Positions 24,470 to 33,029 of a stretch of 49,445 bases of DNA are shown here, piece by piece (within the stretch, counting starts at the first letter, position 1; the number at the start of each line of letters is the position of its first letter). Position numbers and translations under genes: made by a program. The stretch spans positions 1 to 49,445 of the forward strand of contig JAFUPX010000024.1 of the NCBI GenBank assembly GCA_017472575.1, in the 5' to 3' direction. Under the pieces are notes generated by a model. It was not told where the DNA came from and ran no database searches. It saw only the letters and a program-made list of their open reading frames with translations. Source of the DNA: Clostridia bacterium (GTDB lineage: Bacteria; Bacillota; Clostridia; Oscillospirales; Acutalibacteraceae).

Positions 24470-25708
24470 TTAACCGTAATTTCTGTCAAGAAGTGTGATG
24501 CCGTCAATTTCAACATCGAAATAAGGAGCTGAACGGTGCTTTGACTCGTAGAATACACCGTCTTCAACAACCTCTGTATCCTTTGCGAAAGCTTCATCAG
24601 TATCAACGTCAGCCTTATAACTTGTAAGATGACCGTCAGCATCAACAACTGCACTGGCATTAAGTTCATCTGTAACGGTTACAGTAAAGTTTTTAACATC
24701 AAATACATTGATAGAACCGTCAAGAAGCTTAGCCTTAACTTCTTCTATCTTTTCAGCAGTACCCTCTGCTGCAGCCTTTTCGTTTACGTCGGTAAGAACA
24801 ACGGAACCGGTTTCAATTGTACCTGTCCAGTCGGTATCAATTGCTTTGTCGTTCTGAACACATTCAATCATATACTTGAAGTAAGGTGTCCAGTCAATTC
24901 TTGAAGAAACGATGAATGTGTTGGGACAAGCAGCAACAGTTGAGCCGTTGTAAGAAACATTTGGAACACCTGCGGTTTCGCAAGCTGTGGGAGCACCCAT
25001 TGAGTCAGCGTGCTGGCTAATAAGAACGCAACCGCCACTAATAAGAGCCTGAGCAGCTTCTTTTTCTTTCTGCTCGTCATACCAAGAACCTGTAAACTTA
25101 ACATCCATTGTTACGCTGGGGCAAACAGATTTAGCACCAAGATAGAAAGATGTATAACCAGACATAACCTCTGCGAAGGTGAATGCGCCAACATAACCCA
25201 TTTTAGCTTCATCTTCTGTGATGTCGCCTGCTTGGATCATTTCATTAAGCTTCATACCAGCAGCAACACCTGCGAGGTAACGGCCTTCATAGATGGAAGC
25301 AAATGCGTTGTGGAAATTATCAAGGCCTGCAGTATGAGCCTGTGTACCTGTAGCGTGGCAGAACTCAACATCAGGATACTTTTTAGCAGCATCGATAAGG
25401 AATGACTCGTGACCGAAAGAGTCTGCGAAGATGATGTCGCAACCGTCAACCTCGATAAGCTCAACAGCAGCATCATAGCAATCCTTAGATTCAGGAATCT
25501 GAGTCTTCTGAGCATATTCTACGTTCATAGCTTCACAAGCAGCTTTTGCTGCATCCATGAAATTTTTGTCATAGGTAGACTGCTCATCGTGAAGGAATAT
25601 AAATCCTACCTTGAGTGCATCTGCTGAATCGTCTCCAGAAGATGTTCCGCATGCCGCTAAGCTGAAAAGCATTGCAACAGCAAGAAGTGCGCAAATAAGT
25701 TTTTTCAT
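24470..25708 (-). CDS. BMP-family nucleoside-binding lipoprotein
   Basis: This is the substrate-binding lipoprotein of the ABC importer. The 412-aa protein has a signal peptide with lipobox SLAAC (lipid-anchored C20). The mature part shows BMP/PnrA features: VGFIFLHDEQSTYDKNFMDAA, DIIFADSFGHESFLIDAAKKYPDVEFCHATGT and EGRYLAGVAAGMK. BMP proteins of this operon type bind purine or other nucleosides. It follows xpt under the same guanine riboswitch, which supports a purine nucleoside or base. A GGAGG ribosome site is present. Confidence 0.92.
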   Translation of the reverse strand: MKKLICALLAVAMLFSLAACGTSSGDDSADALKVGFIFLHDEQSTYDKNFMDAAKAACEAMNVEYAQKTQIPESKDCYDAAVELIEVDGCDIIFADSFGHESFLIDAAKKYPDVEFCHATGTQAHTAGLDNFHNAFASIYEGRYLAGVAAGMKLNEMIQAGDITEDEAKMGYVGAFTFAEVMSGYTSFYLGAKSVCPSVTMDVKFTGSWYDEQKEKEAAQALISGGCVLISQHADSMGAPTACETAGVPNVSYNGSTVAACPNTFIVSSRIDWTPYFKYMIECVQNDKAIDTDWTGTIETGSVVLTDVNEKAAAEGTAEKIEEVKAKLLDGSINVFDVKNFTVTVTDELNASAVVDADGHLTSYKADVDTDEAFAKDTEVVEDGVFYESKHRSAPYFDVEIDGITLLDRNYG

Positions 25709-25751
25709 TTGGAAAACCTCCTAAAAAATTTATGTAAATTTAAATTACATC

Positions 25752-26327
25752 CTATTGTTTTCTAAAGGTGATAGATGTATCGTCCATACTGTCAATAATT
25801 GCAAGCGACTCAACCCTAACACCCATCTTACGCAGAGCGTCTCCTCCGCCCTGAAAGCCTTTTTCAATGGCACAGCAGGCTCCCACCGTTTCGGCTCCTG
25901 CTTGCCCGATAATATCCATAAGTCCGATTATCGCCTTGCCGTTGGCAAGAAAATCGTCAATTATAAGCACCTTTTCGCCTTTTTTAAGGTAATCACAGCT
26001 AACAACTATATTATAATCCACCCCGTGAGTATAGGAATGAACTACGGTTGTGTAAGTATCCCCCGAAATATTTCCGGTACGGTTTTTCTTTGCGAACACA
26101 ACCGGAACATGCATCGCGGCTGCCGCACCCATTGCAATAGCTATTCCCGAGGTTTCAACCGTTAATATCCTGTCAATTTCCTCATCCTCGAAAATTCGCT
26201 TTATTTCCTTTCCCATTTCGAGCAGAAAATCAACATCAAGCTGATGATTTAAAAAAGAGCCGACCTTTAGAATATGCCCAGGAAGCACAGTACCTTCTTT
26301 TAGTATCTTTTCCTCCAGAGCCTTCAT
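25752..26327 (-). CDS. xpt: Xanthine phosphoribosyltransferase
   Basis: This purine-salvage enzyme converts xanthine and PRPP to XMP. The 191-aa length matches the family. It starts MKALEEKILKEGTVLPGHIL with KVGSFLNHQ, and the PRPP-binding loop is VLIIDDFLANGKA near residue 123. TVETSGIAIAMGAA and FAKKNRT are typical Xpt segments. ATG 26327 is chosen because GGGGG lies 9 nt upstream; an upstream TTG at 26342 is too close to that site. It is the first gene of the operon after the guanine riboswitch terminator, in line with Bacillus xpt regulation. Confidence 0.95.
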   Translation of the reverse strand: MKALEEKILKEGTVLPGHILKVGSFLNHQLDVDFLLEMGKEIKRIFEDEEIDRILTVETSGIAIAMGAAAAMHVPVVFAKKNRTGNISGDTYTTVVHSYTHGVDYNIVVSCDYLKKGEKVLIIDDFLANGKAIIGLMDIIGQAGAETVGACCAIEKGFQGGGDALRKMGVRVESLAIIDSMDDTSITFRKQ

Positions 26328-26365
26328 TCGGTCAACCCCCAAACATACACATTAAAAAGAAAAAA

Positions 26366-26384
26366 CAGACTTAAAATAAGTCTG
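26366..26384 (-). terminator. Riboswitch attenuator before xpt
   Basis: CAGACTTA / TAAGTCTG arms have a 3-nt loop and are followed on the minus strand by TTTTTTCTTTTT, between the purine aptamer and xpt. It is the expected expression platform for ligand-induced termination. Confidence 0.88.
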
Positions 26385-26407
26385 CTGCCAAAATCCGAAA
26401 AAAGGAA

Positions 26408-26471
26408 CCAATAGTCGCAGCTTTGGCGCTGCGGTAGAAACAATCGGGCCGTTCATCCGAAACTATATTGG
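26408..26471 (-). promoter_or_regulatory. Guanine-type purine riboswitch aptamer
   Basis: On the minus strand, P1 is CCAATA/TATTGG, J2/3 is GTTTCTACC and P3 is CGCAGC/GCTGCG. J3/1 is GAC followed by TAT, with the specificity base C (guanine, not adenine). L2 (ATGAACGGC) and L3 (GCCAAA) deviate from the common loops but can still pair GGC with GCC. P2 seems only 4 bp (TCGG/CCGA). It is followed by an attenuator and xpt. Confidence 0.85.
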
Positions 26472-26495
26472 CATCTTTATTAACTTTATGTAGAT

Positions 26496-26524
26496 ATACT
26501 ACCATAACTTGTCCGGCTTGTCAA
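26496..26524 (-). promoter_or_regulatory. Promoter of the xpt-nucleoside transporter operon
   Basis: On the minus strand TTGACA (26519-26524), a 17-bp spacer and TAGTAT (26496-26501) lie just upstream of the riboswitch. Confidence 0.85.
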
Positions 26525-26562
26525 TAAATTTAATCGACAAATTTCTACTGTATTTTAAAAAA

Positions 26563-26583
26563 CGGACGGTAAAAAACCGTCCG
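26563..26583 (-). terminator. Terminator after the FAD-dependent gene
   Basis: The 8-bp stem CGGACGGT / ACCGTCCG has an A-rich loop and is followed on the minus strand by TTTTTTAAAATA. Confidence 0.88.
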
Positions 26584-26592
26584 CTATTAATA

Positions 26593-27963
26593 TTATTTAG
26601 AAATGCAGTCTGCAACATAAATTCCCATAGCTCCCGATTGGGAAAGTCCTCTGCAGATACCGCTGCCGTCTCCTATAATATATACGCCGTCTATCAGCTC
26701 GAATTTATTATTTTTAAATTCGGGGCGAATTGAATAATACTTGCTCTCGCAGCCGTAAAGCAGAGTATCATCATTTGCGGTGCCGGGGGCAACCTTATCA
26801 AGAGCATAAATAGTCTCGATAATATTAGTCAGAATTCTGTGGGGCAAAACAAGCGAGATATCCCCTGCAGTAGCCTTTAAAGTAGGTGTAACTGTGTTCT
26901 GACCGAGGCGGTGGTCGTTGGTGCGTCTGCCTCTTACAAGGTCTCCGAATCGCTGAACCAGTACGCTGCCGTTACCTATCATATTGGCAAGACGGGATAT
27001 ACTCTCAGCATACTCTGTAGGCTGATTGAACGGCTCTGTAAAGCGGATACTTGAAAGAATTGCAAAGTTACAGTTATCGGTCTTCTTATCAGCCTCTGCA
27101 TAGGAATGACCGTTTGCAGTTATTATGCCGTGATTGTTCTCGGCGGATACAAGACCGCCCTTGTTAAAGCAGAACATTCTGCATCTATCCTCAAAGGTCT
27201 TGGTTTTATAAAGGATTTTCGGCTCGTAGATGCGGTCGGAAAATTCTCTCCAGATTATATCCTTCATCTCAACGCGCACACCTATATCAACATGGTTTGA
27301 GCGCATATGAACACCGAAATCGCGGCAGAAGCCGGCAACAAAGTTAGCTCCGCCTCTTCCTGTAGCTATAATGATATTCTTGGCTTCAAGCCGTTTTTCG
27401 CCTGCATAGTGAAGTATGTAGCCTTCGCCGCTTTTTTCAACCTTTTCACAGTCATAAAAAGCCTTCATCTCAACTCCCTGCTCACCGAGAGCGTTTATGA
27501 GATTCTGCATTGTGATATAGTTATTATCCGTACCCAAATGCTTTACATTCATATCAAGAAGTCTTAAATTATTCTGTATGCATTTAAGCTTTAGCTCATC
27601 ATTCGAGCGGTAAATCTGAGGAATACCCGAGGTACAGTATTTATTGAGTATCTTGTCTACCTCGTCGATATATTCGTTTGCCTTATCATCGCCCAATTCC
27701 TCGCCGAGGGTGCCGCCGTAGGCGGTGCCTAAGTTAAACTTACCGTCCGAAAAAGCTCCTGCACCTGCATAGCCGCTGGTTATACTGCAGGTTTTGCAGT
27801 GGATACAGCCCTTTTGCTTGCCCGCAGGGCAGAAACGCTTTTCAAGATTATTTCCGCGCTCTGTGATAACTATTTTTATTTCGGGATTGTTTTGTTTAAG
27901 GCGGTAAGCCGCCATAAGACCGCCTATACCTCCGCCTATTATTGCAACATCATACTTTTCCAT
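26593..27963 (-). CDS. FAD-dependent protein, COG2509 type (short form)
   Basis: The ~456-aa flavoprotein has IIGGGIGGLMAAYRLKQ at the N-terminus, a Cys-rich CPAGKQKGCIHCKTCSITSG segment near residue 50, GAGAFSDGKFNLGTAYGG near 75 and the C-terminal GDGSGICRGLSQSGAMGIYVAD. It is homologous to the protein at 8247-9830 but lacks its N-terminal domain and has more cysteines (possibly metal- or redox-active). Function is unknown. ATG 27963 has GAGGG upstream; the longer frame to 28020 overlaps a terminator. Confidence 0.88.
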   Translation of the reverse strand: MEKYDVAIIGGGIGGLMAAYRLKQNNPEIKIVITERGNNLEKRFCPAGKQKGCIHCKTCSITSGYAGAGAFSDGKFNLGTAYGGTLGEELGDDKANEYIDEVDKILNKYCTSGIPQIYRSNDELKLKCIQNNLRLLDMNVKHLGTDNNYITMQNLINALGEQGVEMKAFYDCEKVEKSGEGYILHYAGEKRLEAKNIIIATGRGGANFVAGFCRDFGVHMRSNHVDIGVRVEMKDIIWREFSDRIYEPKILYKTKTFEDRCRMFCFNKGGLVSAENNHGIITANGHSYAEADKKTDNCNFAILSSIRFTEPFNQPTEYAESISRLANMIGNGSVLVQRFGDLVRGRRTNDHRLGQNTVTPTLKATAGDISLVLPHRILTNIIETIYALDKVAPGTANDDTLLYGCESKYYSIRPEFKNNKFELIDGVYIIGDGSGICRGLSQSGAMGIYVADCISK

Positions 27964-28012
27964 TTTTGTTTCCCTCTTTAAAATTTTAGAGTGGTTGTAT
28001 GCACAAAAAAGA

Positions 28013-28044
28013 GACTGCATTATCCGCCGTTGGAAAATGCAGTC
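28013..28044 (-). terminator. Intrinsic terminator after the DUF4340 gene
   Basis: GACTGCATT / AATGCAGTC arms have a 14-nt loop and are followed on the minus strand by TCTTTTTTG. Confidence 0.88.
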
Positions 28045-28089
28045 CCTACTGCTTATTTATTTTAAACCATATAGGTCTGTTTGTCAAGA

Positions 28090-28743
28090 TTATTCGCTCA
28101 CCAAATCAGAAAGTGCGAAATCAAAGCTTGATAAAACCGAGCTGTCGGCAATATACGCTTTTTCGCTGTCTTTAAGCTTAATATAAACGCCGTAGCCGTC
28201 AGGTGAGGAGTCCCCGATAAGCAGAGTATAGGTCTTGCTGTCCTGCGTTATTACCTCCACCTCGCAAACAGGTGCTTCAAGTCCGCAATCAGAGGCTGTT
28301 TTTTCGGTTATCTCTCGCATAGCGGTTATTGTAGCCGCCGCAGAAACAACACTTTCGGTTGATGCGGTGTTTGTTTTCTCCTTATCTGCGCCGGTAATAT
28401 ACCAGTTTGTAACAGTATAAGCAGACGATGTATCTGTAGCCTCGACCTGCTCTTGCGATGGTGTGAATTCAAAGGTTCCGTTGTGGTTTGTAACCTTTAC
28501 GCTTGCCAGCGTATCACTGCTTATATCCACAAGCTTCACACTCTCAAAGAGAGGATTTTCCGAGCTTGAAGAGCTTTCCTCAGGCATAAGCTTGCCTGCC
28601 GCCACAGCCGCTGCTCCTATACAAACAGCCACAACTATGCATATAATAAGCACCGTCATTTTAGAGCTGCTTTTTTTAGGCGGAGTGTGCTCTATAGGGT
28701 CATCAAAAACAGAATACTGTTCATTCGCTTCATTTTTAGCCAT
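28090..28743 (-). CDS. DUF4340-type protein of a Gld-like ABC cluster
   Basis: The 217-aa protein has a cytoplasmic N-terminus, one TM helix (about residues 29-50), a Ser-rich linker and an extracellular beta-rich domain (VKVTNHNGTFEFTPSQ, then YTLLIGDSSPDGYGVYIKL). This matches a single DUF4340 repeat, shorter than typical DUF4340 proteins. It overlaps the GldG-like stop by 1 bp (TAATG) and is the last gene of the cluster. It is probably an accessory extracellular part of the ABC system; the substrate is unknown. Confidence 0.75.
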   Translation of the reverse strand: MAKNEANEQYSVFDDPIEHTPPKKSSSKMTVLIICIVVAVCIGAAAVAAGKLMPEESSSSSENPLFESVKLVDISSDTLASVKVTNHNGTFEFTPSQEQVEATDTSSAYTVTNWYITGADKEKTNTASTESVVSAAATITAMREITEKTASDCGLEAPVCEVEVITQDSKTYTLLIGDSSPDGYGVYIKLKDSEKAYIADSSVLSSFDFALSDLVSE

Positions 28744-30311
28744 TATCGGTTCCTTCTTTTAATAAATACATATATTCCGACGGCAATCACTGCAAGCGGC
28801 AGAAGCCATACGAATACAGCGTCAACAACCAGTACGGAGCCGCTCGTTACTTTATCCGCAAAGCTTTCATTTTTAATTGTTTTTGCAGTAAAGGTTATTC
28901 CGTTGTCCTCGGCATTGACCGCTTTTTCTGCGGCGGCAACTGTTATATCCTGATTTGAAAGCGCGGAATACTGTGTCCATTGCGATTTGATATACTCAAT
29001 ACTGCCAAACGCAACTACAAAGCTTGAGCGGTCGGTATTGTCGGCTGTTTTTTCAGCCATTATAACTCCCGAATACTCATTTTTTTCATAGTCACCGTAT
29101 CCGGTCCAGTCAGACGAGGTTCCAACCGGTGCATTTACAACATTCGGAGAGGTTGTAAGAAGAGTTGTAACCTTAATACCGTCAGGTGCGGTTTCGGTTG
29201 CAGACAGCGGAACATTATATCCGCTTATGCAATAGTTCATATTGGAGGTAATATTGTCTTGACCTGAGGGATACATTCCCATAGAGGTAGGGTCGCCTTC
29301 AATATGATAATTAGCCTCGGTTTCAAAGAGGATTCCCTCCTCCTCGTTAATGCCCCATTCTTTCAAAAATGCCGCAAGGTTGGGCAAAAGAGGGGTGGTT
29401 GCATCAGCAAAGTAGATAAGACCCTTACCGAGAGTACCTGAGTTACTTAAATAATCCGCAAGAGCTTCGATTTCGCTTTCAAGGAAATCGCTTGTGGGAG
29501 CGGCTAATATAACCGCATCATACTCATTGGAAATCGAATTTATGAGCTTATCCTCTATTATATCGACTGTGTAATTGTTCTGTTGGAGCAAAGCAATGTA
29601 ATCATCGGTATAGTCGGTTTTGGAATGTCCTGTAAGCACAGCCACCTTTACTTCCTTACCGCTTACAACATAATCAATAGCCGAGGTAAGTGCGGTTTCT
29701 ATATTATTGCCTGTTACGGTGTAATAACCGCTGCTGTCACTTTCAAGCTCATAGATATCCTCATAGGTTACTACCCTATATCTTCCGCTCTCTGTTGCAA
29801 CAATTATATCGCCGTATTTAAGGCTCTCGTTAGGATAGCTGTTCATAATACCCGCAAACTCAGTAGACTGAGTATCGACATACTTTATCTCGATTTTTTT
29901 ACTGTAATCACCGTACTTATCAATAAGGTTAAGGGTTTGGGTGTAGTAATCGTTGTCGTTTCCCCCGTAAACTCTGTAATAATTATATGCATAGTAAACC
30001 ATACCGTAGGAGGCGGTATTTGCGTAGTTTTCCTCGTCCGCACATACGGTTACGGTAACCTCAGTTTTAAGATTTTTTATATATTCCTTATTTTCTTCGG
30101 AAATCGAGTTAGACTTTCCGGCAGAAAAATCGAATTTTAATTTATCTGAAAAAGCTCCCACCAAAACATTAAGCAGGATTACAGCAACAACGATAACCGC
30201 CGTTACTCCCATTATATAACCCTGATTTTTAATAAAGTTTTCTTTCTTTATCTTAAAGGATTTTCCGCGTCCCTCTTCGGGCGCGCCATTTATCATTTTA
30301 TTTTCTTCCAT
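28743..30311 (-). CDS. GldG-like ABC auxiliary protein
   Basis: The ~522-aa protein has an N-terminal TM helix (MGVTAVIVVAVILLNVLVG) and a large extracellular region of the GldG/DUF4350 type (VTVTVCADEENYAN..., VAVLTGHSKTDY, DAVILAAPTSDFLESEIEALADYL). A C-terminal TM helix ends KRRNR. In Bacteroidota, GldA/F/G belong to gliding; in Clostridia, homologues form ABC exporters of unknown substrate. ATG 30311 has AAGGGG upstream and lies 14 bp after the permease. Confidence 0.85.
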   Translation of the reverse strand: MEENKMINGAPEEGRGKSFKIKKENFIKNQGYIMGVTAVIVVAVILLNVLVGAFSDKLKFDFSAGKSNSISEENKEYIKNLKTEVTVTVCADEENYANTASYGMVYYAYNYYRVYGGNDNDYYTQTLNLIDKYGDYSKKIEIKYVDTQSTEFAGIMNSYPNESLKYGDIIVATESGRYRVVTYEDIYELESDSSGYYTVTGNNIETALTSAIDYVVSGKEVKVAVLTGHSKTDYTDDYIALLQQNNYTVDIIEDKLINSISNEYDAVILAAPTSDFLESEIEALADYLSNSGTLGKGLIYFADATTPLLPNLAAFLKEWGINEEEGILFETEANYHIEGDPTSMGMYPSGQDNITSNMNYCISGYNVPLSATETAPDGIKVTTLLTTSPNVVNAPVGTSSDWTGYGDYEKNEYSGVIMAEKTADNTDRSSFVVAFGSIEYIKSQWTQYSALSNQDITVAAAEKAVNAEDNGITFTAKTIKNESFADKVTSGSVLVVDAVFVWLLPLAVIAVGIYVFIKRRNR

Positions 30312-30325
30312 ATCGCGCACCCCTT

Positions 30326-31027
30326 TCAAGCGTATCTTCTCGACTCAAGCGAGCATACTGACAACACAAGGAAAATTGCGGTAATACTTAGTAAATACAG
30401 AACATCTCCTACAGAGAAAACCGCAGAAGTGAAATTCTGATATACTTCTATAAAAGCAAGCTTTTCAAGAAGTGATGAAATAACACTGTTATTTACAAAA
30501 GAAGCAAGGCTGGTCATATAAAGAGTAAGAATATTCGCAATAAAGGTAACTATCGCCGCTACTACGGGACTTTCGGTCAAAGAGGAAATAAACATACCCA
30601 TAGCAATAAAAGCGGCACCTAAAAACAGCATACCGAAAAGCGAGTATACATATAATAATACATTTACTTCAACATAAGCCGCAACTATTATTTCATAGAC
30701 AACCGAAGGAATAAAGCAAATGGCGAAAACCGACAATGCTGCTAAGAATTTGCCTAAAACTATCCCCTTTATTCCTACCGGAGAGGTGAATAAAATCTGG
30801 TCGGTTTTCTGGCGGCGGTCCTCACTTATAAGGCGCATTGTTAAGATAGGTATCCCGAAAACTACCAGCACGCTCACTCCGCTTATAACATTCTCCACTT
30901 CGGGAATACCGTAGCTATACATAGCTCGGAAATTTAAACCCAAAAAAAGAAAATAAAGCGCTAAAATTATATAACCTACAGGGGTTGAAAAATAAGCCTT
31001 GAATTCCCGTTTGAATATTGCAGTCAT
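30326..31027 (-). CDS. GldF-like ABC transporter permease
   Basis: The 233-aa ABC-2-type permease has about six TM helices. It begins with the typical FKREFKAYFSTPVGYIILALY and has RLISEDRRQKTDQILFTSPVG near residue 62. It overlaps the ATPase stop by 1 bp (TAATG) and precedes the GldG-like gene. It forms the membrane channel of the cluster. Confidence 0.9.
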   Translation of the reverse strand: MTAIFKREFKAYFSTPVGYIILALYFLFLGLNFRAMYSYGIPEVENVISGVSVLVVFGIPILTMRLISEDRRQKTDQILFTSPVGIKGIVLGKFLAALSVFAICFIPSVVYEIIVAAYVEVNVLLYVYSLFGMLFLGAAFIAMGMFISSLTESPVVAAIVTFIANILTLYMTSLASFVNNSVISSLLEKLAFIEVYQNFTSAVFSVGDVLYLLSITAIFLVLSVCSLESRRYA

Positions 31028-32034
31028 TATTCTTCGCCCTCCTCTTCTGTTTCTTCTATAGCTTCGCCATATTCCTCACCGTCAAGCTCCTGCTCGTCAG
31101 GCTGTGCATTTTCGGTAAGCTTTAAGAAGATTTGCTCTAAGGTCATCTTGTTATCCGTAAAGCTCAGCATTTCTCCGCCGTTTTCGGCAATACAGCGGAA
31201 AATCTCTCTGCGGATATCGGCGTCACCCTCGGGAGTGATAACAAAATCATAAGCCGAGTCTTCTTCCGATTCTTCAAAAGCCACTTCTTTAACTCCGTCA
31301 ACTTCGGCAAGAGCGTTTTTCATATTCTCCCCGTCGCATACGACCGTTGCAAGCAAGGATAAGTCCTCGGACAGCTTTTCCGAAAGCCTTTCTGGGGTAT
31401 CGTCGGCAACTATTTTGCCGTTATTTATTACAATAATACGCTTGCATACCGCCTGAATTTCAGAAAGGATATGTGACGAAAGTATAATTGTGTGATTCTT
31501 ACCCAGCTTTTCAATAAGCTCTCTTATCTCTATTATCTGCTTGGGGTCAAGACCGACTGTAGGCTCGTCAAGTATCAGAATATCGGGATTTCCGACAAGC
31601 GCCTGCGCAAAACCGACTCTCTGGCGGTAGCCCTTGGAAAGGTGCTTTATCAGCCTTTCGGAAACCTCCTCTATTCTGACAAGGCGCATTATTTCGTTTA
31701 TATGTGCTTTTTTAGGAAAGCGCACTTTTTTGAGGTCATAAACAAAATTAAGGTATTCACGCACCGTCATATCAACATAAACAGGGGGGATTTCGGGAAG
31801 ATAACCTATCCTCTTTTTAGCCTCCTCGGGGTTTTCGAGAATATCAAACCCATCAATAACGACCTTACCCCTTGTAAGAGAAAGATATCCCGTTATGATG
31901 TTCATAGTCGTGGATTTTCCGGCACCGTTCGGACCTAAAAAGCCCACTATTTCACCCTTTTCCACACTGAAACTTACATCGTTTACAGCCAGATGTGTTC
32001 CGTACCTTTTGTAAAGTCCGGTTACTTCAATCAT
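31027..32034 (-). CDS. GldA-like ABC transporter ATP-binding protein
   Basis: The 335-aa protein has an ABC domain with Walker A GPNGAGKST, signature LSKGYRQRVGFAQAL and Walker B ILILDEPTVGLDP. A C-terminal extension ends in a strongly acidic tail (EEYGEAIEETEEEGEE). It is the first gene of the Gld-like operon; a good ribosome site (GGAG) precedes ATG. The acidic tail is not part of the standard domain. Confidence 0.93.
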   Translation of the reverse strand: MIEVTGLYKRYGTHLAVNDVSFSVEKGEIVGFLGPNGAGKSTTMNIITGYLSLTRGKVVIDGFDILENPEEAKKRIGYLPEIPPVYVDMTVREYLNFVYDLKKVRFPKKAHINEIMRLVRIEEVSERLIKHLSKGYRQRVGFAQALVGNPDILILDEPTVGLDPKQIIEIRELIEKLGKNHTIILSSHILSEIQAVCKRIIVINNGKIVADDTPERLSEKLSEDLSLLATVVCDGENMKNALAEVDGVKEVAFEESEEDSAYDFVITPEGDADIRREIFRCIAENGGEMLSFTDNKMTLEQIFLKLTENAQPDEQELDGEEYGEAIEETEEEGEE

Positions 32035-32118
32035 GGTTACTCCTCCAACACGAAAATTTTACTTTTAGATTTTAACACACAAATTTCCTCACTTTTTAAA
32101 CAATTTATAAACAATAAT

Positions 32119-32937
32119 TTATTCGTAAGAGGTAACGGTATTATCTTCCGCATCCTTGCTTGAAGCCTTAATGCACACAGCCGATATGATTATTGCAAAA
32201 ACTACAAGCAGGCTTATTCCCGATATAATTATTGCTTTTTTAGGCAACCTTTTCTTTCTTACCTTAACTATACTTTCTATAGCGTTAAATATTTCGGCAT
32301 CTATGCTTTCGGGAACCTTGGTGCTTTTTTCTATGTTTTGAAAAATACTCGCAGTCTGGTTATATGTGGGAACATCTGAGCGGCTATCCTTTGCAGAAAG
32401 ACGCTTAAGCGTATTGGAAAGCTGTGTTTCGGTGGTTGAAAGCAGCATTGTAAGACTGCTTTCCTTAATTTTTGTCACCCTCGAAATTCTGCGGACGGTA
32501 AGTCTTCCTGCGGCATACATCAGGAATATATATTTTCTGCAGCTGTCAAGCTTGGAAAGAGCGGAATTTAAGTGAGAAAGTCCGTTTTCGCTGTCGCCCT
32601 CGAAAATCTCAGTATCAAGCTCAGGAGATTTATCCTGCTCAGGTTCAGGCAGCTTTTTAACCTGAAAAGCGTTTGCATCAGCCTTTAAAATTTCGTTGCA
32701 GCAGTATTTTGCGGTTCTTTGCATTAACAAAGCTTTAAAGTCCGCGTCACATTCCGGAACTTCTGTTTCAAGCCTTTTCCATATTTCATTAAATACTTTA
32801 ACGGTTGCTTTTGATGCCTTTAAATCATCCTCAAGCAATATACGGCTGAAATAATACACTCGCTGCTTATTTGATTCATAAAGCGCAAGCATAGCTTTTT
32901 TATTTCCTTTTGCCGCTTTTTCATAAACTGTTGCCAT
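32119..32937 (-). CDS. ECF sigma-like protein with C-terminal membrane anchor
   Basis: The 272-aa protein starts with MATVYEKAAKGNKKAMLALYE and a sigma-region-2-like helical block. A linker follows, then a region-4-like HTH (ALSKLDSCRKYIFLMYAAGR, RRISRVTKIKESSL) near residues 125-180. A C-terminal TM helix (about 236-257, AIIISGISLLVVFAIIISAVCI) is followed by a short extracellular tail. The lysine-rich stretch before the TM suggests the sigma-like part is cytoplasmic. Sigma activity is unproven; it may be a membrane-tethered regulator. It precedes the Gld-like cluster on the same strand (84 bp gap). Confidence 0.7.
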   Translation of the reverse strand: MATVYEKAAKGNKKAMLALYESNKQRVYYFSRILLEDDLKASKATVKVFNEIWKRLETEVPECDADFKALLMQRTAKYCCNEILKADANAFQVKKLPEPEQDKSPELDTEIFEGDSENGLSHLNSALSKLDSCRKYIFLMYAAGRLTVRRISRVTKIKESSLTMLLSTTETQLSNTLKRLSAKDSRSDVPTYNQTASIFQNIEKSTKVPESIDAEIFNAIESIVKVRKKRLPKKAIIISGISLLVVFAIIISAVCIKASSKDAEDNTVTSYE

Positions 32938-33029
32938 TTTTTCATCCTTTCTGCGTTAGTAATTTTAATCTAACATATAAAAATGTGAAAAGGCTGTTTA
33001 TATTGTAAAGGTTTTGTGAACATAAAGCT

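Noticed and set aside
28090-32034. Gliding motility locus
   Set aside because: Only GldA/F/G-like and DUF4340-type ABC parts are present; these occur in non-gliding Firmicutes and the rest of the gliding machinery is absent.
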